Positions 56,919 to 64,000 of a DNA stretch of 64,000 nt are shown piece by piece. The stretch lies in the NCBI RefSeq assembly GCF_947498345.1, contig NZ_CANMJY010000004.1:186001-250000 (forward strand), in the 5' to 3' direction. Numbering within the stretch: position 1 is the first letter of the stretch; each line of letters opens with the position of its first letter. The stretch is from an uncultured Winogradskyella sp. (GTDB lineage: Bacteria > Bacteroidota > Bacteroidia > Flavobacteriales > Flavobacteriaceae). The notes beneath the pieces were generated by a model. That model searched no databases and had not been told where the DNA came from. It saw nothing but the letters and a program-made list of their open reading frames with translations. Both the position numbers and the translations under genes were made by a program.

Positions 56919-57770
56919 ATGAAGTATAACTACACCATTAAATTTTTGGTAATTATATGCTTTGCTGGTTTAGCATCTTGCCATACCAGTAAAGATAATT
57001 TTCCTGAACGCACAAAAATTGCCCTGCGTGATGTTGGCAATAAGTTATTGTTGAGTCAAAAGGATTCCACGTCCTTAATCTTACCTGTGAAGGAATTACA
57101 TTTTAATAAATTTCAACTCACATTTAATAATTCATTAGCTATAGAGCCTAACACTCTGGTTGATCTTATCGATAAAAGTTTAAAAGCTTTAAAACTTCCA
57201 GAACAATATATAGTGGAAGTTATTCAATGTGATAGCAAAGAAGTAGCTTATAGTTATCAGATGACTAAAGTTTTAGAGAGTACAATAATTCCATGTAATG
57301 GTCGCTATTTGCCTGAATCATGTTATAAGATAGAAGTTTATTTTCATAAACGTATAATACCAAATTCTGAAGCATACTTTTTTATCTGGGTTGCTATAGG
57401 TGTTTTACTAATATTTGTCTTGTTTTTTAGGTATAAAAAAAAATTGAAACTAAATACTGCTGAAATATCAGTAAATTACGAATCTATAGGTAGCTTTAAA
57501 TTCTACCCAGAACAGAATAAGTTGATTAAAGAAGCCGAAGAAATAGCGTTGTCAAAAAAAGAATGTGAACTGTTAGCACTTTTTGTAGAGCGACCAAATG
57601 AAGTTATAAAACGCGATGAACTTACCAAAAAAGTTTGGGAGGACAATGGAGTGTTTGTTGGCAGAAGCCTAGATACCTATATCTCTAAATTGCGTAAAAA
57701 GCTAAAGGCGGATACTTCAATTAAATTGACTAATATCCATGGTGTAGGATATAAGCTTGAAATTTTATAA
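56919..57770 (+). CDS. Membrane-anchored winged-helix transcriptional regulator
   Basis: A 283-residue protein with a lipoprotein-type signal (LASC, C21), an extracytoplasmic domain (about 22-150), one membrane helix (about 152-171, FIWVAIGVLLIFVLFF) followed by a basic stop-transfer (RYKKKLK), and a C-terminal OmpR/PhoB-type winged helix (about 190-281; recognition helix GRSLDTYISKLRKKL, wing NIHGVGYKLE). The ATG at 56919 is preferred over 56814 because it restores the signal sequence. It is a one-component sensor with DNA-binding domain at the C-terminus, opposite to ToxR/CadC. Convergent with the PorP/SprF gene by a six-base overlap. Confidence 0.85.
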   Translation: MKYNYTIKFLVIICFAGLASCHTSKDNFPERTKIALRDVGNKLLLSQKDSTSLILPVKELHFNKFQLTFNNSLAIEPNTLVDLIDKSLKALKLPEQYIVEVIQCDSKEVAYSYQMTKVLESTIIPCNGRYLPESCYKIEVYFHKRIIPNSEAYFFIWVAIGVLLIFVLFFRYKKKLKLNTAEISVNYESIGSFKFYPEQNKLIKEAEEIALSKKECELLALFVERPNEVIKRDELTKKVWEDNGVFVGRSLDTYISKLRKKLKADTSIKLTNIHGVGYKLEIL

Positions 57771-58757
57771 CCTATAATAACTCTGACTAGTCCCTTTTGT
57801 GCAAGGACAATTACTAGCACTTTGCAATAAATTTAAACCAATTGTTATGACATGAGTACCAGTATTAAACCCAGACAAATCATTAAAAGTTAATTGGTAC
57901 GAATAAGCAAAATAAAGCTTATTGTGTAAGATGCCAGCCATTGGGCCTAGATTTAATGGATCTAAAAATTGATCGTTTAAAAAGCGATAAGACGCTCCAA
58001 TCCAATAGTAATCACCATTTCTATTAAATTTTCTATACTTAAAATTAAGATCAGTTGCTGAACGGTTATCACTATCAAAAAACTGAAAGAAAACTGAAGG
58101 TTCAAACTCTACATCTTTTTTATGCTCTGGACTAAACACATAACCCGTATAAATCTGATAGTTTAATAGAAGTGAAGGTTCAATACCACCTGTAAAATCG
58201 GCAATATCTTTTGATACTAAATTATTTGCATTAAAACTTAAATAGTATTTATTCCATCGGTATAGAATACCTGCATCAAAATTATTATTGTTAATCGCTC
58301 TATCACCATTAATTGCTGGATCTAAAATTGGGATTTCGTATGTGGTATTAAAATTTTCGATATCTATTCTAAAATTATTGATATTATAAGATATTCCTAA
58401 GGATAGATATTGTTTAGACTTCCAGTCTAAAATTAAGTGATGTGCAAACGATAGTTTTAAACCTTTCTGACGTGTATTACCATTTTTATCATTATAAGCA
58501 GAAACACCAATACCAGAGCGATTAGATATTCTAAAATCTGCATAAATCGATTGGTTGTCTGGTGCATTTTTAATACCAACCCATTGGGTTAATCCATTTG
58601 CTCTAATTTTTAAATTGTCACCAATACCAGCATAAGTTGGGGAAACTACAAAGTCATTATCTGCTAAGTATTGTGTCCAAACTGGTAAATTCAATTCCTG
58701 ACTGTAGCTCTGCGTTACAGTCAAGAATAAAATATATAGTATAATTTTTTTCATCAT
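57765..58757 (-). CDS. PorP/SprF-family type IX secretion membrane protein
   Basis: A 330-residue outer-membrane protein with signal peptide 1-19 and the family start LPVWTQYLADNDFVVSPTYA. Alternating amphipathic strands (GLKLSFAHHLILDWKSKQYL, YSYQLTF) fit a 14-strand barrel. SprF is needed for surface delivery of the gliding adhesin SprB; paralogues lie beside other type B-sorted proteins. This one is 26 bases downstream of the giant adhesin gene, its presumed client. Confidence 0.9.
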   Translation of the reverse strand: MMKKIILYILFLTVTQSYSQELNLPVWTQYLADNDFVVSPTYAGIGDNLKIRANGLTQWVGIKNAPDNQSIYADFRISNRSGIGVSAYNDKNGNTRQKGLKLSFAHHLILDWKSKQYLSLGISYNINNFRIDIENFNTTYEIPILDPAINGDRAINNNNFDAGILYRWNKYYLSFNANNLVSKDIADFTGGIEPSLLLNYQIYTGYVFSPEHKKDVEFEPSVFFQFFDSDNRSATDLNFKYRKFNRNGDYYWIGASYRFLNDQFLDPLNLGPMAGILHNKLYFAYSYQLTFNDLSGFNTGTHVITIGLNLLQSASNCPCTKGTSQSYYRL

Positions 58758-58783
58758 AGTAGGTTTAGTTCATTCAATTTGGG

Positions 58784-61700
58784 TTACCTGTATAGCGTAA
58801 AGTGCCCGACAAATTCCTTATCATAATTTGAGGCATTGGTCTTTACAACAAACCAATAATCACCTGTAGGCAATTCTTCGCCATTATACCTGCCATCCCA
58901 AACTTCTCCAACACGATATGTAGCTACCTTACGGCCATAACGATCAAAAATATCGAAGGTGAGATTAGGATAATTATCCACGCACCCAGGTGCCCATGTA
59001 TCATATTCTCCATCACCATTTGGTGTAAACCAATTTGGTATACAAGGTCCAACAAACTCTAATTCTATCTGTGCTTCAGCAACACAACCAGCACTATCAG
59101 TAACGGTTACGACATACAATCCGGTTTCGGTAATAGTAAATATACTTGAGGTGCCATAATTTTCACCATTCATAGTAAATTCGTATATACCAGTACCTCC
59201 AGAGGCATTAGCTATAATTTCATTGAGTTCTCCTTCAGTAAGTGTTAAGGTTATTGGTACATAACCTTCAATATCAAATAACTCCGTTCGTTGAACACAA
59301 CCATTGGTATGTCTAACATCTATGTAATGGTCTGTACCTACAGGTACATTTTCAAATACATTACTCAGTTGATAGTCTCCACCATCTAACGAATAATCAA
59401 ACTGTGATAAATCGGTGTTAGATTCATCAATAGTTACTGTTACAATATTACTTTGTGTATTATTTTCGCAGATATATTCAATGTCTACTTCAGGGTTTAT
59501 AATTACAGGTTCTGGGAATGTGATATTCCATTCAGATTCACAACCCTCAGCATCCCTAACATAGACTATGTGGTCACCACCTTCTAGGTTAGTGAAGTCA
59601 AATACAGTTTGATTAGCACTACCAGTAATATATGGACCATCATAATTATCTAAACTTACGCTATATGGTAAATTACCTCCAGAAATATCAATACTGAATT
59701 CACCATTGCCATCATTCTCACATAGTTCTGGAAACAATGAATCAGGTACTATCGTTAATATAACGGGTTCTGGATCTTGAATTGTAAAATCGAAAGTTAA
59801 ATAACAGCCTAATTCATCCTGCACGATTAAACTATAATCGCCTGCTGCAAGGTTTTCAAAAGTATTAGTTTGGAAGAATTGATTTAATTGAGGTGAAATG
59901 GCATATTGTATGATTCCTGTACCACCAGTTGCATTAATTACAACTGAACCATTATCTCCTCCTGCACAAGTAATATTATTAACTGCAATGGTTGCATCTA
60001 GTTGTGTTGAAGGTTCCGTAATAGTAATTGGAGCAGATGTTGTATCACAATCGCCACTTTCTACCATAACAATATATGTACCTGCCACAAGCTCGGTAAA
60101 ATACCCTGGGCTATTTTGTGTGGCAGGAATTGTAACTCCCGAACCATCTTCAAGCGTATAACTATAACCTCCCAATCCACCTTGTGCAGTGGCTATGATT
60201 GATCCTGTATTATCACCAGCACAATTAATAGTTGGATTGGAAGATTCTAGATTAATCACTAACTCAGGCAGAGGATCAACTGTAATGTCGTTTGATACAT
60301 TAGAAATACAACCATTAGCATCTCTAACGTAATACGCATATGTTCCTTCAGTAACCGAAAATGTTATCGAAGATGCAAAGTTTCCTAAAATATTTGTGAA
60401 TGTACTTGAGTCACTATAAGCATATGGGCCAGTGCCTCCAGAAGCACTTAAAGTCAACGTAGATTCGGTTAAACAAGTTTGTGTTGTAGTTCTTACTAAA
60501 TTAACATCGAGTGGATTTGGATTAGCAATGACGATATCTAATGATGTCATTTCGCAATCAAATCCATCTGTTATAGTAACAGTGTATGTTCCGGCACCTA
60601 AATCATTAAATACATTTGATAGTTGAGGGCCAGATGAGCTTGCTACAGGACTAATAGTATTTAATGTATATACATAGTTAGAACCTTGCCCTCCCGAAAC
60701 CATATCAATGGTAATACTGGCATCTTGATCTCCAAAGCATGATAACATTGTAGTGCTCGGAGTAAAGGTTGCAGTAATTGGATTTGGCTCATTTAGTATT
60801 ATCATTTCCGAAGTAATACAACCTTCTGCATCTCTTACATTTACAGTATAAGTACCAGCAGATAAATCCGTAAAAGTATTATTTGTAGAATATGGTACTG
60901 TTGCATCACCAGTTAATTCGAATTCATAATCTCCCCATCCACCATCAGCAACAGCAGTAATTGTTCCTTGACTATTATCACAAGTAACATTTGATGTTTC
61001 GGATAACGTAAGCGTCAATGCTTCCTGAGGTGAGGTAATAATAACATTTGAGGTATTAGAACAGAACGGAACTTCAGTTTCGGTAATTACAACTGAGAAT
61101 GTACCTGCTGTCATTCCTGTAACTGTTAATGGATTTGTAGATGTATTGGCATTAACCACTCCAGTTACTGATGCTCCTAAACTATCAAAGACCTCATAGG
61201 TATATGCACCTGTATAATTTGTTATATTAATATCGAACGTACCTGTGTTATCCCCAAAACATGTTACAGAGGATGATGTTAAAGTAAATAATGGAAGTGT
61301 TGCTTCCGGTACAGATATGGTTACATCTGTTGTGCAGGATGTTACGGTATCGATAATTGTAATAGTGTAAACTCCTGAAGGTACTCCTGAGAATACATTT
61401 CCGCTTAAACTTATTGAAGCGGGATTTGGAGCAATATTATAGTTATAAGAACCAGAACCACCAGTACCTGTTATCGTAATTTCTCCGTCATCATTATTAC
61501 ACGAAGGCATTGCTGTTGCCTCAGCTATAACATCTATAGGTTCGTCTATGTCTATTGAGACTAAATTTCCACAGCCATTGGCATCTTGTATTTCAATGGT
61601 ATGCGTACCTGCAAATAAATTTGAAATCGTAAATGATGCTGTTTGTGTTTGAAAAGCTCCACCATCAATACTAAAACTATATGGTGCGGTACTTGGTATA

Positions 61701-64000
61701 TCTAATGTAATATCAATTTCATAGTTACCGTCAGTAATTTCACAAAGGTTATTAACTGTTGCAGAAATTACAGGTGAATCATCCATATCAATTATAGTAA
61801 CCGGACTACTAACTATACATCCAAAAGCATCTAAAACATGAATATAGTAACTGCCAGCATCTACGTTAAATACACTTGCTAAATCCCATCCAGCATCAGT
61901 TACTAATGGTGCTGCAGGTGTTGTTGTAATTTGATATTCATACGGTGCTGTACCATTTTGACCAATAGCACTTATTACACCTGAGTTTGGATTACAATTT
62001 GCATTTTGATCTACTGACACAGTTAAATCCAATTGAACAGCAGATTCTATAATCTCAAAGATTTCTGAAGCAGAGTTACATCCATTAAAAGATCCTGTGC
62101 CGTTTTCTGTAAAAACAATATAATATTGCCCAGGTTGAAGTGTACCCGGATTTGGTGTTGTCACTGTTTCTGGAACTCCGAAGGTCACAGGTAAATTTGT
62201 TGGTCCATCTACAAGTTGATTTTCAAATGCAGAATAAATAGCATAATCTACAGATGTTGTAGTGCTATCAAAGTTATCAATGGTGAAAGTAACACTCCCA
62301 TCATCAGCACCTAAACAAGAGACATTATTTGGCTCTACTGTAGAGGTTAATGTAGATGCTGGATCTATAGCGGTGTCTGCAGATTTTACATAATAACAAT
62401 CTGTTACCATGTCATGTACTACAAAGGTGTACACTACACCAGGAATAAGGTTGGTAAATGTTCTCACATTTCCTCCAGGTGTATCTGGAGGAAAATATGT
62501 TGAGGTGTATGGTATAGTGTTGAATTCTAAAATTCCAAATTCATAACTACCACTACCAACGGCAGATATTGCTGTGACCTCTGCTGTACCACCTACAGTA
62601 CAGTCTGGAACAGCAATATTGACATTGATATCCAAATCTGATGGAGGAGAGGCTATAGTAATTTGTTGTGATAGACTACATCCATTAGCATCAACAACAT
62701 TAATTGTGTAAATACCAAAATTTATAATATTAAATGTATAGTCTTCATTTGAAGTTGCATTATAAGGGTTGCCTGTAATAACATCATTGAAGTTGTTAGA
62801 AATAAAATACGTAAATGGTGCTGTACCTCCCGAAACATTTTCAACAGTAATTGAACCTAATGAAGACCCTCCAGGATTATTACACGTTATATCTACTTTA
62901 CTTAAATCGAATGTAATTGGATCGGGTTGCGCTATTGTAATGGTTTCTGTTGTAGAACACGAATTAGCATCTGTTATCGTTATAGTATAAGTTCCGGCTG
63001 GTAAACCAGAAGTTTGTGTGCCATAATCAGTGCTTGTAGTATCGTTATTTACATTTATTGTAAATGGAGGAGTACCAACTGTATCATCAATAGTTATATC
63101 TATTGCCCCATTTGCATCACCATTACACAGAATAGGCTCACTTTCTATCACGGCACTAAATGAAGGAGGTGTAATAGGATTAACAGTTATAACAGATGAT
63201 TCTGCTATACAACCATTTGCATCAGTAATTTGAAATTGATACGTGCCAGCGGTTGAGGTGTTATATACAAACGTTGCTGGAATAGTACCTAATGATGAAT
63301 AAGCACTACCATTGATGGATACCGCATAAGTATATGGAGAAGTACCTGTAATACTACCTGTAAATTCAGCATCTGGTGTTGCTGTACAATCAAGCCCTTC
63401 TGTTAGTACTACATTTACCGTTGGTGCTGGGATTGGATCTATTGTATAAGATTCGCTATAAATACAATCATTTTCGTCTCTTACCTGAAACGTATACGTA
63501 TCTGGAGCAAGACCAGAAAATACATTGGATGCTTGGTATGGTGTTGCAGCTGAAGCTGGAGCAATAATCTGATATTCTATAGATCCTGTACCACCGACAA
63601 CATTTGTAACAGTTATATCACTCGTTATTGCTGGGCAAGTAACAGGTGTATTTGCAAATTCTAAATCTGTAGGAGGGTTTAATACATCTATAGTTATTTC
63701 ATTGGTTACAGCTGTACAATCATTGTCATCTCTAATTATAATTGTATATGTACCCTGTGTTAAATCTGTAAAAGTATTGTTTGTCTGAAATGTAGTACCA
63801 TCGATACTATATTCATAAGGTGGATTACCACCAATTACATTTGTTACTGTAATAGTTCCATTGGTGTTACAGTTGTAAGGGGCAGATAATTCCGCAGTCC
63901 CAGAAATGGCAGTATTCTCTGTGATAGTAACTGTTTGAGGATCAGTTGTACAAACTGATGTTCCCAATGTATATTGTAAAACAACGTTATAATCTCCAGC
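58784..64000 (-). CDS. Giant SprB-repeat adhesin with T9SS type B sorting domain (5' end outside window)
   Basis: At least 1738 residues, open through the end of the window, so the N-terminus and signal peptide are missing. It is built of tandem SprB-like repeats of about 85 residues and ends in a gliding-motility-type (CHU_C) C-terminal domain: PNWFTPNGDGEYDTWAPGC, FDIFDRYGRKVATY, WDGRYNGEELPTGDYWFVVK, GHFTLYR. This signal sends proteins through T9SS with a PorP/SprF partner, encoded immediately downstream. A cell-surface adhesion or gliding role is likely. Whether it is SprB itself or a paralogue cannot be told without the remaining sequence. Confidence 0.9.
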   Translation of the reverse strand, partial: AGDYNVVLQYTLGTSVCTTDPQTVTITENTAISGTAELSAPYNCNTNGTITVTNVIGGNPPYEYSIDGTTFQTNNTFTDLTQGTYTIIIRDDNDCTAVTNEITIDVLNPPTDLEFANTPVTCPAITSDITVTNVVGGTGSIEYQIIAPASAATPYQASNVFSGLAPDTYTFQVRDENDCIYSESYTIDPIPAPTVNVVLTEGLDCTATPDAEFTGSITGTSPYTYAVSINGSAYSSLGTIPATFVYNTSTAGTYQFQITDANGCIAESSVITVNPITPPSFSAVIESEPILCNGDANGAIDITIDDTVGTPPFTINVNNDTTSTDYGTQTSGLPAGTYTITITDANSCSTTETITIAQPDPITFDLSKVDITCNNPGGSSLGSITVENVSGGTAPFTYFISNNFNDVITGNPYNATSNEDYTFNIINFGIYTINVVDANGCSLSQQITIASPPSDLDINVNIAVPDCTVGGTAEVTAISAVGSGSYEFGILEFNTIPYTSTYFPPDTPGGNVRTFTNLIPGVVYTFVVHDMVTDCYYVKSADTAIDPASTLTSTVEPNNVSCLGADDGSVTFTIDNFDSTTTSVDYAIYSAFENQLVDGPTNLPVTFGVPETVTTPNPGTLQPGQYYIVFTENGTGSFNGCNSASEIFEIIESAVQLDLTVSVDQNANCNPNSGVISAIGQNGTAPYEYQITTTPAAPLVTDAGWDLASVFNVDAGSYYIHVLDAFGCIVSSPVTIIDMDDSPVISATVNNLCEITDGNYEIDITLDIPSTAPYSFSIDGGAFQTQTASFTISNLFAGTHTIEIQDANGCGNLVSIDIDEPIDVIAEATAMPSCNNDDGEITITGTGGSGSYNYNIAPNPASISLSGNVFSGVPSGVYTITIIDTVTSCTTDVTISVPEATLPLFTLTSSSVTCFGDNTGTFDINITNYTGAYTYEVFDSLGASVTGVVNANTSTNPLTVTGMTAGTFSVVITETEVPFCSNTSNVIITSPQEALTLTLSETSNVTCDNSQGTITAVADGGWGDYEFELTGDATVPYSTNNTFTDLSAGTYTVNVRDAEGCITSEMIILNEPNPITATFTPSTTMLSCFGDQDASITIDMVSGGQGSNYVYTLNTISPVASSSGPQLSNVFNDLGAGTYTVTITDGFDCEMTSLDIVIANPNPLDVNLVRTTTQTCLTESTLTLSASGGTGPYAYSDSSTFTNILGNFASSITFSVTEGTYAYYVRDANGCISNVSNDITVDPLPELVINLESSNPTINCAGDNTGSIIATAQGGLGGYSYTLEDGSGVTIPATQNSPGYFTELVAGTYIVMVESGDCDTTSAPITITEPSTQLDATIAVNNITCAGGDNGSVVINATGGTGIIQYAISPQLNQFFQTNTFENLAAGDYSLIVQDELGCYLTFDFTIQDPEPVILTIVPDSLFPELCENDGNGEFSIDISGGNLPYSVSLDNYDGPYITGSANQTVFDFTNLEGGDHIVYVRDAEGCESEWNITFPEPVIINPEVDIEYICENNTQSNIVTVTIDESNTDLSQFDYSLDGGDYQLSNVFENVPVGTDHYIDVRHTNGCVQRTELFDIEGYVPITLTLTEGELNEIIANASGGTGIYEFTMNGENYGTSSIFTITETGLYVVTVTDSAGCVAEAQIELEFVGPCIPNWFTPNGDGEYDTWAPGCVDNYPNLTFDIFDRYGRKVATYRVGEVWDGRYNGEELPTGDYWFVVKTNASNYDKEFVGHFTLYR
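59060..64000 (-). repeat. Tandem SprB-like repeats
   Basis: I count 19 repeat ends of the form V-x-D-x-x-x-C (for example IIRDDNDC, QVRDENDC, TITDANSC, TVTDSAGC), plus a partial unit at the window edge. Units share a G-T/S-x-P-Y-x-Y/F-S/T core and G-T-Y-T-x-x-V/I before the Asp. Repeats have diverged, so DNA-level identity is low. Confidence 0.8.

Noticed and set aside
59898..63567. Several plus-strand open frames across the adhesin gene
   Set aside because: They are antisense to a long, clearly coding repeat protein and their translations mirror its repetitive codons; no independent family features.

Overview
This is an AT-rich chromosomal segment of a member of the Bacteroidota, almost certainly a (probably marine) Flavobacteriaceae. 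The evidence is the type IX secretion (T9SS) C-terminal sorting domains, a PorP/SprF-like protein beside a giant SprB-repeat adhesin with a gliding-motility-type C-terminus, TAnnTTTG promoter elements, TTG starts, and lineage-typical genes (DUF4266/DUF3570, DUF4258 beside alanine dehydrogenase). No rRNA, tRNA, insertion sequence, phage or CRISPR array was seen.

Layout. 0-5.5 kb: topoisomerase IV operon parE - small membrane protein - parC. 5.5-8.5 kb: thioredoxin-like protein, ApbE flavin transferase, DUF4266 lipoprotein and DUF3570 outer-membrane protein, a probable extracytosolic flavinylation module. 8.5-15 kb: housekeeping and regulatory genes (TerC, small lipoprotein, XRE-like regulator, M14 carboxypeptidase, Lrp/AsnC, DinB, AroB, proline dehydrogenase). 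15-21.3 kb: export and precursor genes wzc, wza, a membrane nucleotide-sugar dehydratase and a sugar aminotransferase. 21.7-23.3 kb: a divergent ATP-grasp/HAD pair. 23.3-36.9 kb: a minus-strand polysaccharide cluster with flippase, polymerase/ligase, four GT4 glycosyltransferases, an acetyltransferase, three more ATP-grasp proteins (two are tandem TupA-like paralogues), an asparagine synthetase-like amidotransferase and the initiating phosphosugar transferase. 37.4-48.3 kb: a beta-helix protein, a second AsnB, a 1582-residue secreted pectate-lyase-like protein, UDP-glucose dehydrogenase and UDP-glucuronate 4-epimerase. 48.3-57.8 kb: DUF4258 protein, alanine dehydrogenase, a T9SS-exported metallophosphoesterase coupled to a membrane protein, and YceI plus a small exported protein divergent from a membrane-anchored winged-helix regulator. 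57.8-64 kb: the PorP/SprF protein and the adhesin, which runs off the window.

How the genes fit together. The 15-48 kb block reads as a Wzx/Wzy-type capsule or exopolysaccharide locus: dehydratase plus aminotransferase make an amino-sugar, Ugd plus epimerase make UDP-GlcA/UDP-GalA, the phosphosugar transferase primes, GT4 enzymes extend, Wzx/Wzy flip and polymerise, Wza/Wzc export. Its odd feature is the load of amide-forming enzymes (two AsnB-type amidotransferases, four ATP-grasp proteins), which suggests a polymer carrying uronamides or amide-linked amino acids. The secreted lyase-like protein may act on the same uronic-acid polymer.

The items most worth a second look are the amidation-rich capsule locus, a flavinylation-like SGAS motif in the DUF3570 protein, a palindrome shared by the XRE regulator promoter and the facing M14 peptidase promoter, and the inverted-topology membrane winged-helix regulator.
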